Under the pieces are notes generated by a model that saw only the letters and a program-made list of their open reading frames with translations, was not told where the DNA came from and did not search any database. From positions 992,001 to 1,056,000 of the forward strand of contig CP061031.1 of assembly GCA_014490595.1 (NCBI GenBank): 64,000 nucleotides of DNA. Reading direction: 5' to 3'. This DNA comes from Corynebacterium wankanglinii (GTDB lineage Bacteria; Actinomycetota; Actinomycetes; Mycobacteriales; Mycobacteriaceae). Each line of letters starts with the position of its first letter. Within the stretch, counting starts at the first letter, position 1. Below are positions 26,424 to 35,109 of this stretch, one piece after another. The translations under genes and the position numbers were made by a program.

Positions 26424-29423
26424 GTCCTTCTTCGCGTTCTTCCGGACGACGTGGCCAGGGGATCGGTGGAGCTCTGCATTCTTCTCAGCGTTGGTCGAAT
26501 CCTCGAGGCTTGAACGCTTGTTGGCCGTCAGCGCCTTAAAAAGCTGTGGTGCAACCGGCTCATCCAAGGTTAAATTCATGACGACGACGTCGAGCAGGTC
26601 GTTGTTGTTGCCCGGCATGTGGCGTTCCTTCGCGTGCGTCGCTTTAGCCTGTCCGAGGTAGTAGAACTCCAGACCGTCCGCGTCCTCTCGTTTTACGAAT
26701 AGATGTAATTCTGCTGAACCGTTGAGTATTGGTTGGAGTTCCTTGCTTTCGAGCGTCCGATTGTTCCTGGAGAACCATTGCATTGTGGATTGATCGATGA
26801 AGGTGTCCTCGTACCGGTGGCTCGCTACGACGTCTGCATCCTTGTGGTAAGTAACAAAGATTGGGCAGGTGTGAGTCGCCGCGTCGACAGCGTATCCGTA
26901 AATGGTGGATTCTCTGTTGCGTTGCCAGTTGAGCAGACGGGCAGCGTCTTTGCGGGTGTAAGTCTTTCCACGGACGAAGCTATCCGCCCTGGCGTACTGA
27001 CGTCTGTTAATATGCAGCCCGGTTTCGATGAGATCGTCAACATGAGATCTAAAGCTGGTGGCCGGATGCGGGTGGTCTGCATCGTAGGAGTAGTACAGTT
27101 CCGCAAACCGGTTACCAAGCCGGAAGATGTCGTCTACGCGAACGACGAGAGGTCTGCCGCCATAACGCTCAGCAGTCGTGTCCTGGAACCAATGCAGATT
27201 CAAAACGAGCTCCACCGAGCGCAACACCGTGTTTGAGGTATCGAGGTTGCTGGAATACTCGTTGAGCGCCGTGCTGTACTCGTCGGCAGAAACCTTCCCC
27301 TGTGGGCCGCGTTTTAAAAGCTCGTTAAGCAGGAGTAGTTCCTGCGGCCGTTTTCCATTCAGCAGCTCCGCGGCTATAAATGAGAGGAATCCATCCTCGT
27401 CGGGCGAGGGAGCGACGTCTACCTCTTTCAGCTTGTGCAGCAACGCCCAGTAATTCCGTGTGTACTGGTCTGTCGCACAGAGCACCGTTGGATCGAGGAG
27501 TTCGTGGTGGAAGAAGTCAATCAGCCGCGGAATTCGACCAAGCCGATACTTCAACTCCGCGATCGATTCACGCTTGGCCTTCACGCCGGTGATGCGAGCC
27601 TTGCGGAGAGATTCGAGAATTCTGTTCGCAGAAACCCTGTCAAAGCTCACTGTTGAGGCGCCGGCTTTGGGCCGCGGATCGTTCACGTCGTCGAGAATTT
27701 TTGGTTTATGCCCTGACCTGTTTCCTGTTAATGCAATCGCGATCAGGTAGTTATTTGCGTAATTGCCAATGAAGTCGATCACTCGTAGGGAATGTTTTCC
27801 AGCCGATTTCCGTAGCCCCCTGCCCAACTGTTGCGTAAAGATGATGGAGGATTCGGTGCTGCGGAGCAGGACAATCACATTTACGGATGGAATGTCGATG
27901 CCCTCATTGAAAATATCCACGGTGAAGATGTAGTCCAGTTCGCCGTTTTCCAACTGCGCTACTACCGTTTCACGTTCCTCAACCGTGTCTGCACCGGACA
28001 GGCTACGTGTTCGCAACCGCCGCCCGTGCACCTCGCGTGTCGACAGTGACTCCGCGAGAATTCGAGACTCCTCATTGCTGCTGCAGAACACGAGGCCTTT
28101 GGTCCCCTCTGCGAAGGAATACTTCTGTAGAGCGTCCGCAATATGGTCGACGCGACTGTCGGCGGTCAGATCTTTGAGTTTGGATTTATCACCGATCGAC
28201 CCCTGCGCCGATTCGTAATCGGCAATGCCGTAGTAATCGAACGGCACGAGCATTCGATTCTCTAGGGCGCCTTCGAGGCGAATCTCGTAAGGAACGTTGT
28301 ATTCGAAAAGCTCGAAGACGTTAAAGCCGTCAGTTCTCTCGGGTGTAGCTGTCAGCCCCAGCGCGAACTGGGGGCGGAAGTGATTTAAAACAGAGCGATA
28401 TGATTCAGCGCCTGAGCGGTGCACTTCATCAATGATGATCATGTCGAACTGCAGAGGAGAGATTTCCGCTAGGTTCTCTTTTCGCGAGAGTGATTGAATC
28501 GTTGCAAACACGAGCGGCTTGTGAACTTCTCGACGTTGCCCTACGTAGAAACCGATCTGAGACTCATCAATTTCCAGGACTCTAGAGAATTCCTCAGCGG
28601 CCTTCTTAAGAATCTGTTCTCGGTGCGCGATGAACAGGGTTCTCATCGGCTTCAGTTGACGCGTTGCAAGAGCCGCGAGAATGGTTTTACCTGTGCCGGT
28701 AGCCGAGATGATCAGCGCACGTTTCTCTCCTGAATCAACTACTTGTTGGAGCTGTTCTAGGGCTTCTACCTGCATCAGATTCGGCAGAATCTTCTCGCCC
28801 TCGGGTGAGACTTCGAGGGGCTGCGTCTCAGTGAAAACAATTGTGCGGGTGGCGCGCCTCTGCTCGTATTGGCGGATCCACTCTTCGGTCAGCGGAATAG
28901 CTTTCTCGATGTGCTTGACTACCCCATCGTGAAACTGCATCGCGATGTTGCCGTTACGGTGCGAGGAAACCCGAATGTTCCACTCTTGATTCTCCGTTAA
29001 TGCGTATCGCGTCAGATTCGAGCTCCCGACGAGGGCAGTGACGTGGTCACCGTGACTGAAAATGTATCCCTTCGCGTGGTGCACGTAGTCCGCCATGACG
29101 TAGGCATCAACGTTTTCCAGGGTGAGCAGCTCTCTGAGCGCTGCTGGCTCATTAAAGTCTTGGTAGGAGGACGTGATGATTGTTCCTCTGCCCTGGAACT
29201 CAATGAGCTGCTGCTTTAATGCCCCAATGCCGTCGGCTGTTACGAATGCGACGGAAAAGACGTAGCTGTCTGCGAACTCAAGCTCGTTTTTTAGCGCCTC
29301 GTACATCGAGTTTGAGTCGCTATTGGTGATGAGCTCCGGGTTTTCTAGCTTGTTCGCCAGAACGGTTTCGTCAATAAACCCGTATTCGAGATCACGTTGA
29401 AGCGATGAGAGCGCTGATTTCAT
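26406..29423 (-). CDS. PLD-like/SF2 helicase with DUF3427-type C-terminus
   Basis: A 1005-residue protein in three parts. An N-terminal phospholipase-D-like nuclease domain carries HxK (HAKGYIF, near residue 116) and GSSNLT (133-138). An SF2 helicase carries Walker A ATGTGKT (241-247), DEVH (331-334), GLTATPERTDG and motif VI QQLGRGLRKS. A long C-terminal region resembles DUF3427. It is probably a DNA-acting ATPase linked to a nuclease, as in several defence or repair systems. Base composition is visibly more AT-rich than the flanks and codon use differs, which suggests transfer. It is coupled by a 4-nt overlap to the NUDIX gene upstream and converges on the ECF operon. Confidence 0.85.
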   Translation of the reverse strand: MKSALSSLQRDLEYGFIDETVLANKLENPELITNSDSNSMYEALKNELEFADSYVFSVAFVTADGIGALKQQLIEFQGRGTIITSSYQDFNEPAALRELLTLENVDAYVMADYVHHAKGYIFSHGDHVTALVGSSNLTRYALTENQEWNIRVSSHRNGNIAMQFHDGVVKHIEKAIPLTEEWIRQYEQRRATRTIVFTETQPLEVSPEGEKILPNLMQVEALEQLQQVVDSGEKRALIISATGTGKTILAALATRQLKPMRTLFIAHREQILKKAAEEFSRVLEIDESQIGFYVGQRREVHKPLVFATIQSLSRKENLAEISPLQFDMIIIDEVHRSGAESYRSVLNHFRPQFALGLTATPERTDGFNVFELFEYNVPYEIRLEGALENRMLVPFDYYGIADYESAQGSIGDKSKLKDLTADSRVDHIADALQKYSFAEGTKGLVFCSSNEESRILAESLSTREVHGRRLRTRSLSGADTVEERETVVAQLENGELDYIFTVDIFNEGIDIPSVNVIVLLRSTESSIIFTQQLGRGLRKSAGKHSLRVIDFIGNYANNYLIAIALTGNRSGHKPKILDDVNDPRPKAGASTVSFDRVSANRILESLRKARITGVKAKRESIAELKYRLGRIPRLIDFFHHELLDPTVLCATDQYTRNYWALLHKLKEVDVAPSPDEDGFLSFIAAELLNGKRPQELLLLNELLKRGPQGKVSADEYSTALNEYSSNLDTSNTVLRSVELVLNLHWFQDTTAERYGGRPLVVRVDDIFRLGNRFAELYYSYDADHPHPATSFRSHVDDLIETGLHINRRQYARADSFVRGKTYTRKDAARLLNWQRNRESTIYGYAVDAATHTCPIFVTYHKDADVVASHRYEDTFIDQSTMQWFSRNNRTLESKELQPILNGSAELHLFVKREDADGLEFYYLGQAKATHAKERHMPGNNNDLLDVVVMNLTLDEPVAPQLFKALTANKRSSLEDSTNAEKNAELHRSPGHVVRKNAKKDSELPK

Positions 29424-29812
29424 TTATCTTGCCGCACGCGTTGGACCGTTTCGATGTCCGCTGGCGCCCACTCCAGCGCGTCAAGCTCAGACCTGGGCAC
29501 CCAGCGGACTTGCTCATGCTCGAAGAGCGTTGGAGTGCCAGAGCGTAGCTTGCAGTAGTAGGTGGTCAGGTTGATGACTGCAGACCCGGTATCGTGCTTG
29601 CTTGTCACGATCTTGTCGAGAACCTCGACCTCAATGCTGAGCTCTTCAACGAGTTCGCGCTTCAGCGCTTGTTCCGGTGTTTCTCCGGACTCGATTTTGC
29701 CGCCGGGAAACTCCCACAAGCCGCCCATCGACCTGCCTGGCCCACGTTGTGCGGTGAACACCAGGTCACCATCTAGGATCACTGCTCCCACCACATCGAT
29801 GATTTTGGTCAT
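29420..29812 (-). CDS. NUDIX (MutT-like) pyrophosphohydrolase
   Basis: A 130-residue NUDIX hydrolase. The box begins GGKIESGE and continues through RELVEEL, matching Gx5Ex7REUxEExGU. The N-terminus VVGAVILDGDLVFTAQRGPG and the WVPRSELDALEWAPAD region resemble (deoxy)nucleoside triphosphate pyrophosphohydrolases of the MutT/NudG type. Its stop overlaps the helicase start by four bases (ATGA), so the two are translated together. TAGGAT on its strand (29824 to 29819) is six bases before the ATG, giving a single leaderless promoter for the cassette. Confidence 0.88.
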   Translation of the reverse strand: MTKIIDVVGAVILDGDLVFTAQRGPGRSMGGLWEFPGGKIESGETPEQALKRELVEELSIEVEVLDKIVTSKHDTGSAVINLTTYYCKLRSGTPTLFEHEQVRWVPRSELDALEWAPADIETVQRVRQDK

Positions 29813-29863
29813 GTAGATATCCTAAACGGCAGCCCCGCGAAGCTGCCGTCGATAAGCAGATGC

Positions 29864-30823
29864 CTAGAACTCGGAGCGGTCGATGACGTCGCGGAGGGTA
29901 GCGGCTGAGTGGCGGAACTTTTCCAGCTCGTCGGTGTCGAGGCGCAGCTCGACTACGTTGCGCACGCCCTGGCGGTTGAGCACGGTGGGGGTGCCGATGT
30001 AGAGGTCGTTGAGGCCGTACTCGCCCTGGAGGAGGGAAGAGACGGGCAGGACCACGTCCTCGTTGCGCAGGATCGCACGGGTGATACGCGCGAGTGCGTT
30101 GCCGACGCCGAAGGAGGTGTTGCCCTTGCGCTTAATGATGTCGTAAGCCGCGTCGCGGGTGCGGACGAACATCTCGTCTATCTGGGCGTAGATGTCCGGG
30201 TTGGTCTCGGCCTCAGTTTCGAGCATCGCGCGCAGCGGCACACCGCCGACGGAGCCGGTGGAGAGCACGGGCAGCTCGGTATCGCCGTGCTCGCCGATGA
30301 TGTGGGTGTGGACGGCGGAGGGGGCGATGTCGAAAAACTGGCCCAGGTTGTGGCGCCAGCGGGCGGTGTCGAGCACGGTGCCGGAGCCGATGACCTGGCT
30401 CGATGGTAGGCCGGTCTGCTTCCAGGTGATGTAGGACAGCACATCTACGGGGTTGGTGGCAACCAGGTAGATGCCGTTGAAGCCGTTGGCCATCACTTGG
30501 GAGTTGATGGAGTCGAAGATCTTGGCGTTGCGGGCGATCAGGTCGATGCGCGTCTCGCCGTCGCGCTGGGCAACGCCCGCGCAGTTGACGATGAGGGCGG
30601 CGTCGCGGCAGTCCTCGTACGTGCCGGCCGTGACGTCCATGTGCTGGCCGGAAAAGGGGATGGCGTGGTTGAGGTCCTCCACTTGGGCCCACACGAGGTC
30701 CTCGTTGAGATCGATGATGGCCAGGTGATCTGCCAAGCCCTGGTTGAGTACTGCGTATGCGTAGGCGGTGCCGACTGCGCCAGCACCGATGAGGACAACT
30801 TTGTTGCCATGCGTCACGGTCAT
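29864..30823 (-). CDS. ldh: L-lactate dehydrogenase
   Basis: A 319-residue NAD-dependent L-lactate dehydrogenase. The Rossmann motif VVLIGAGAVGTAYAYAV, the substrate-specificity loop GVAQRDGETR with its Arg, and the catalytic His motif IIGEHGDTELPV are all present at the expected positions. It interconverts pyruvate and L-lactate in the cytoplasm. ATG at 30823 matches the family N-terminus. Position between the helicase cassette and an amino-acid permease on the same strand carries no operon signal, since a terminator-like hairpin lies between it and the permease. Confidence 0.95.
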   Translation of the reverse strand: MTVTHGNKVVLIGAGAVGTAYAYAVLNQGLADHLAIIDLNEDLVWAQVEDLNHAIPFSGQHMDVTAGTYEDCRDAALIVNCAGVAQRDGETRIDLIARNAKIFDSINSQVMANGFNGIYLVATNPVDVLSYITWKQTGLPSSQVIGSGTVLDTARWRHNLGQFFDIAPSAVHTHIIGEHGDTELPVLSTGSVGGVPLRAMLETEAETNPDIYAQIDEMFVRTRDAAYDIIKRKGNTSFGVGNALARITRAILRNEDVVLPVSSLLQGEYGLNDLYIGTPTVLNRQGVRNVVELRLDTDELEKFRHSAATLRDVIDRSEF

Positions 30824-30887
30824 GCGGACAAGTGTGGCAGAGGGGAAGCAGTCGCGCACGGTGGGGTGGCCTGTTGTGGGAACAGAG

Positions 30888-30919
30888 AAACGCCGCCCCC
30901 TGTGAGGGCGGCGTTTTTT
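30888..30919. terminator. Rho-independent terminator between permease gene and ldh
   Basis: AAACGCCGCC (30888-30897) pairs with GGCGGCGTTT (30907-30916) around a nine-base loop, with a six-T run on the plus strand. Read leftward it ends the permease transcript 52 bases after its stop. The minus-strand tail is TTTCTC, still usable. Confidence 0.75.
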
Positions 30920-30970
30920 AGGTGCGCAACTGCGCCTGGGATAGCTGCGGCTGCGATACCTGCGAGCGAG

Positions 30971-32382
30971 CTACTGCTGTGCGTACTCCTCGTCGGCCTG
31001 CTCCAATACCTGTGGGCGGCCGGTGGCGAAGTACAGCACGGTCATGATCACCGTGAAGGCCACACCGATTCCCAGGGCCAGGCGGAAGTCCGGCAGCCAA
31101 GCCATGATGCCGAAGGTGCACAGGATGAACGCGATGGCGAAGTACTGTCCGTACGGCCAGAAGGGGACGGCAAACTTCAGCGCGCGCTGCTCCTCGGCGG
31201 TCATCTGCTTGCGCATAGCAACCTGCGCCAGCAGGATCATCAACCAGACAAACACGGTGGCGAAGGTGGCCAGCGCGGCGATGGTTTCGAAGACGTCCGG
31301 GTAGCGGGCGTTGAGGAACACGCCGATGATCAACACGCCGAGCAGCGTGACAATGGTCATCACCGGCACGTCGCGGTAGGTCTTGGCCATCTTGCGGGGC
31401 GCGAGATTCTCCTTGGCCAGACCGGTGAGCACCCGGCCGGTGCCGAACAGGTCGGCGTTGATCGCGGACAGGGCCGCGGTGATGACCACGAAGTTGAGCA
31501 AACCAGCGGCCCAGTTCACGCCGAGCGTGTTGAAGATCTGCACGAAGGGGGATTCCTCGCCAGTGATGGTGCGCCACGGGTTGAGGATCAGGATGATCGA
31601 GATCGCCAGCACGTAGAAGATGAGGATGCGCGCCGGGACGGTGTTGACTGCGTTGGGGATGGAGCGCTCCGGGTCCTCGGCCTCCGCACCTGCCACGCCG
31701 ATGATCTCGGTGCCGCCGAACGCGAAGAGCACGAGGATGAATGACGCGATCATGCCCTGGACGCCGTTGGGGAAGAAACCGCCGTCGTTCCACAGGTTGC
31801 TCACCTGCGCTACCTCCGGCTGCTGCCCAAGGTTGAAGATCAAAATCGCCGCGCCGCCAACGATCATCGCCACCACTGCGGTGACCTTAATAATTGTGAA
31901 CGCGAATTCCAGCTCGCCGAACCAGCGCACCGTAGCCAAGTTGGCCGCACCGATGATCAGCAAGGTCACGGCAATCCACACCCATGCCGCGGTGTCCGGG
32001 AACCAAAACTTCATGTAGATGCCAATCGCGGTGAGGTCCGCCAGACACACGATCATCATCTCGAACGCGAACATCCAGCCGGTGATGTAGCCGCCCCAGC
32101 CGCCGAGGTACTTGCGGCAGTACACGGCAAACGAGCCGCGCACGGGGTTGCGCACGCTCATCTCGCCCAGCGCGCGGAGCATGAAGTACACCACCGCGCC
32201 GCCGAGCAGGTACACCAGCAGGACGGAGGGGCCCGCCGCCTGGATCGCACGGCTGAGCCGTAGAACAGGCCGGTGCCGATGGCGGAGCCGAGGGCGATGA
32301 AGTGGATGTGGCGGGCGTTCAGGCCGGAGCGTTTCGGTGTGGGCTGGGATGCGGTTTCTGAGGGTGCAGTCATAACGGACAT
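30971..32382 (-). pseudogene. AAT-family amino-acid permease (ProY/HisP-like), one-base frameshift
   Basis: About 470 residues of an APC-superfamily permease with 12 helices, read in two frames. The N-terminal part carries [21 protein letters not shown]. The rest resumes as [22 protein letters not shown] and contains [22 protein letters not shown], all typical of the AAT subfamily that moves proline, histidine or aromatic residues. The break is at the GG at 32252-32253; one more base restores GSARAIQAAG. Start ATG 32382, with an alternative at 32373. The upstream attenuator with three His codons suggests that histidine, or a related amino acid, is the cargo. The frameshift is probably a sequencing error. 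Confidence 0.82.
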
Positions 32383-32556
32383 TAACTGTGCTCTTTCGGG
32401 AAGCGATGCGCGAATCGGTGCGCAGAGGGGGATTGGTGTGATGCCCTGTGCGGGCGGCGTCTTCCCGGTTTGCCGTCGCGATTGGCCCGAGTGCGACCGC
32501 GCGGACGGATCCGGGGGCGCGGTGCGATCAACCTGAGCCTGACCAGCTGGCGCTAA

Positions 32557-32604
32557 CGTAAAACCCCCTGCGCTAGGAGCAGCAGAGGCTGTTAGCGCAG
32601 GGGG
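32557..32604 (-). terminator. Attenuator terminator upstream of the permease
   Basis: Read on the minus strand, CCCCCTGCGCTA (32604-32593) and TAGCGCAGGGGG (32575-32564) form a perfect 12-bp stem with a 17-base loop, followed by TTTT. It lies between the leader peptide and the permease start, so it would stop transcription before the structural gene. The 5' arm also pairs with a segment at the end of the leader peptide gene (32623-32631), which is the antiterminator. See the leader peptide entry for the full scheme. Confidence 0.8.
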
Positions 32605-32612
32605 CGAAGGAA

Positions 32613-32654
32613 AGCCGGCACCGCGCTACAGATGATGATGCAGGCGGGCCGGCT
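32613..32654 (-). promoter_or_regulatory. Pause hairpin and antiterminator segments of the His attenuator
   Basis: On the minus strand AGCCGGC (32654-32648, inside the leader peptide gene) pairs with GCCGGCT (32619-32613, after its stop), enclosing the His codons. In the alternative fold CTGTAGCGC (32631-32623, last sense codon plus stop) pairs with GCGCTA-A-CAG (32598-32589) as nine pairs with a single bulge, destroying the terminator. A ribosome held at the His codons would cover the first fold and favour the second. This is classical attenuation logic deduced from complementarity. Confidence 0.7.
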
Positions 32655-32733
32655 GGGTATTCAGCAACACAAAACGCTCGGCCTGAGCGGCCGAGGCGTT
32701 GAGAGCGTTGCTGTTCATCACGTTGCTGACCAT
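32626..32733 (-). CDS. Histidine-rich leader peptide of permease attenuator
   Basis: A 35-codon open frame starting MVSNVMNSN and ending ARLHHHL followed by TAG. Codons 32-34 are three consecutive CAT histidine codons, placed three codons before the stop and directly before the terminator structures. Such clustering at the end of a short upstream frame, with a downstream terminator and competing helices, is the hallmark of ribosome-mediated attenuation. No Shine-Dalgarno sequence is clear. When charged tRNA-His is short, the ribosome would stall here and let transcription enter the permease gene. The peptide itself probably has no other role. Confidence 0.72.
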   Translation of the reverse strand: MVSNVMNSNALNASAAQAERFVLLNTQPARLHHHL

Positions 32734-32862
32734 ACACGCTGTTTCGTTTGATGTGTGCGGAACAGGGAAAAATATTCAAAAAGCGTGGGGCTGCGGAGCT
32801 CGTCGATAAGCACATGCCTGAAATAGCAGAATACGGGGTGTGTGCCGTAGGGTTGGCAGGCG

Positions 32863-34980
32863 ATGAGCATTTCCGAAAACGCCACCGGCGGCGAGAATGA
32901 GCCGGACATGAATGTGTCGGAAAATCAGGATAACCCGCAGGATGTCGCGGCCGAGATCGTTGAGGCCGTAGTAGAGGACACCAGGGATGCGGGCGTTTCT
33001 GACAAGACCGGCGCCGCGGAGGACACCGTGGCCATTGAAGAAGACAAAGATGTGCTGAAGCTTAGCGACGAACCTTCGGCCGACCCCGAGACTGAAGCAG
33101 ACGCCGAGGACGCGGAAAAAGAATCTGAACCGGAAAAGCCGGAAAACGGCTTTGAAACCCTCGGCCTGCCCGACAAGGTCGTGGAGGCGGTCAAGCGCGT
33201 GGGCTTCGAGCAGCCCTCGCCGATTCAGGCACAGACCATCCCGCTGCTGATGCAGGGACGCGACGTGGTGGGCCTGGCCCAGACGGGTACGGGTAAGACC
33301 GCGGCGTTCGCGCTGCCGGTGCTCTCTCAGATTGACCCGAACAAGCGCTACCCGCAGGCGCTCGTGCTCGCACCCACCCGTGAGCTGGCGCTGCAGGTGT
33401 CGGACTCGTTCCAGTCCTTCGCGGACCACCTAGGCGGCGTGCACATCCTGCCCATCTACGGTGGCCAGGCGTACGGCATCCAGCTCTCCGGCCTGCGCCG
33501 CGGCGCGCAGGTGATCGTGGGCACCCCGGGGCGTGTGATCGACCACCTGGAGAAGGGCTCGCTGGACATCTCCAACCTGGAGTTCCTCGTGCTCGACGAG
33601 GCGGACGAGATGCTGAACATGGGCTTCCAGGAAGACGTGGAGCGCATCCTGGAGGACACCCCGGACAGCAAGCAGGTGGCGCTGTTCTCGGCGACGATGC
33701 CGAACGCGATCCGCCGCATCTCCCGCGACTACCTGAACGACCCGGAAGAGGTCACCGTTAAGTCGGAGACCCGCACCAACACCAACATCACGCAGCGCTA
33801 CCTGTTTACGGCGCACCGCAACAAGCTCGACGCGATCACCCGCATCCTCGAGGTGACGGAGTTCGAGGCGATGATCGTGTTCGTGCGCACCAAGAACGAG
33901 ACGGAAGAGATCGCCGAAAAGCTGCGCGCCCGCGGATTCTCCGCCGCCGCCATCAACGGCGATATTGCCCAGCAGCAGCGTGAGCGAACCGTGGACCAGC
34001 TCCGCGACGGTCGTCTGGACATCCTCGTGGCCACCGACGTCGCCGCCCGCGGCCTGGACGTGGAGCGCATCTCCCACGTGCTCAACTACGACATCCCGAA
34101 CGACACGGAGTCCTACGTCCACCGCATCGGCCGCACCGGCCGCGCGGGCCGCACCGGCGAGGCGATCCTGTTTGTCACCCCGCGCGAGCGCCGCATGCTG
34201 CGCTCCATCGAGCGGGTGACCAACGCGACCATTGAAGAGATGGATCTGCCCACTGTGGACGAGGTCAACGAGTCGCGCAAGTCCAAGTTCATGGACTCCA
34301 TCACCGAGTCCCTCGAGGCCTCCGACCTGCAGGTGTTCAAGACCATGGTGCGCGAGTACTGCGCGGCGAACAATGTGCCTATGGACGACATTGCCGCCGC
34401 ACTTGCCACCCAGGCGCTTGCCGGCGACGAGTTCTTGATGAAGGAGCCGCCCCGAGACAAGCGCGACCGCCGCGACCGTTTCGACCGGGACGACCGCCGT
34501 GACCGCGGCGGGCGTGGCCGCGACCGCTTTGACCGGGACGACCGCGGGGATCGCCGGGGCGGACGCCGCTTCGACGACTCCGGCAACTTCGACACCTACC
34601 GCCTGGACGTGGGCAAGCGCCATCACGTACGCCCCGGCGCCATCGTCGGTGCGCTCGCCAACGAGGGCGGCCTGAACTCCAAGGACTTCGGCCGCATCAC
34701 CATCGGCGGCGACTTTACGCTGGTGGAGCTGCCGAAGAACCTGGACCGGGCCGTGCTGGACCGCCTGGAGGACACCCGTATCTCCGGCCAGCTGATCAAC
34801 ATCCAGCGCGACCACGGTGCGCCGCCGCGTGAACGTGGCGGGCGCGGTGATCGCGGTGGTTACCGCGGCGGCCGAGGTGGTTACCGCGGCGGACGCGGAC
34901 GTGACGACAGGGACGATCGGGGTGGCCGTGGTGGACGTGGCGGCTACCGCGGCGGACGCGGACGCTACGACCGCGACTAG
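32863..34980 (+). CDS. deaD: DEAD-box ATP-dependent RNA helicase
   Basis: A 705-residue DEAD-box helicase of the DeaD/CsdA type. An acidic N-terminal extension of about 85 residues precedes the Q motif (FEQPSPIQAQTIP), Walker A AQTGTGKT, DEAD, SAT and HRIGRTGRAGR. A DbpA-type RNA-binding domain lies near residues 575-645. The C-terminus has Arg/Asp repeats (RDRFDRDDR) and then RGG boxes (GGYRGGRG, three copies), which bind RNA nonspecifically. It unwinds structured RNA during ribosome assembly, mRNA decay or cold growth. TAGGGT at 32848-32853 lies nine bases before the ATG. Confidence 0.93.
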   Translation: MSISENATGGENEPDMNVSENQDNPQDVAAEIVEAVVEDTRDAGVSDKTGAAEDTVAIEEDKDVLKLSDEPSADPETEADAEDAEKESEPEKPENGFETLGLPDKVVEAVKRVGFEQPSPIQAQTIPLLMQGRDVVGLAQTGTGKTAAFALPVLSQIDPNKRYPQALVLAPTRELALQVSDSFQSFADHLGGVHILPIYGGQAYGIQLSGLRRGAQVIVGTPGRVIDHLEKGSLDISNLEFLVLDEADEMLNMGFQEDVERILEDTPDSKQVALFSATMPNAIRRISRDYLNDPEEVTVKSETRTNTNITQRYLFTAHRNKLDAITRILEVTEFEAMIVFVRTKNETEEIAEKLRARGFSAAAINGDIAQQQRERTVDQLRDGRLDILVATDVAARGLDVERISHVLNYDIPNDTESYVHRIGRTGRAGRTGEAILFVTPRERRMLRSIERVTNATIEEMDLPTVDEVNESRKSKFMDSITESLEASDLQVFKTMVREYCAANNVPMDDIAAALATQALAGDEFLMKEPPRDKRDRRDRFDRDDRRDRGGRGRDRFDRDDRGDRRGGRRFDDSGNFDTYRLDVGKRHHVRPGAIVGALANEGGLNSKDFGRITIGGDFTLVELPKNLDRAVLDRLEDTRISGQLINIQRDHGAPPRERGGRGDRGGYRGGRGGYRGGRGRDDRDDRGGRGGRGGYRGGRGRYDRD

Positions 34981-34994
34981 GGCGTTTCCGTGAG

Positions 34995-35023
34995 AACAGC
35001 CGGCGTATTCGTCGGCTGTTTTT
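34995..35023 (+). terminator. Rho-independent terminator after deaD
   Basis: AACAGCCG (34995-35002) pairs with CGGCTGTT (35013-35020) around a ten-base loop and is followed by further T residues (five Ts in total from 35019). It begins 15 bases after the deaD stop. Confidence 0.8.
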
Positions 35024-35109
35024 GCTGTTGAGGGGTGACCGTTGGACGTCGATAGGCCAACGCGCGCCTATGTACGAACGCCAGTTGCGAGCGGGGTAGG
35101 TTAAACCGC

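Noticed and set aside
26406-29812. Type I or III restriction system as identity of the helicase
   Set aside because: No methyltransferase or specificity subunit is adjacent. The PLD-helicase-DUF3427 order plus NUDIX fits a different architecture.
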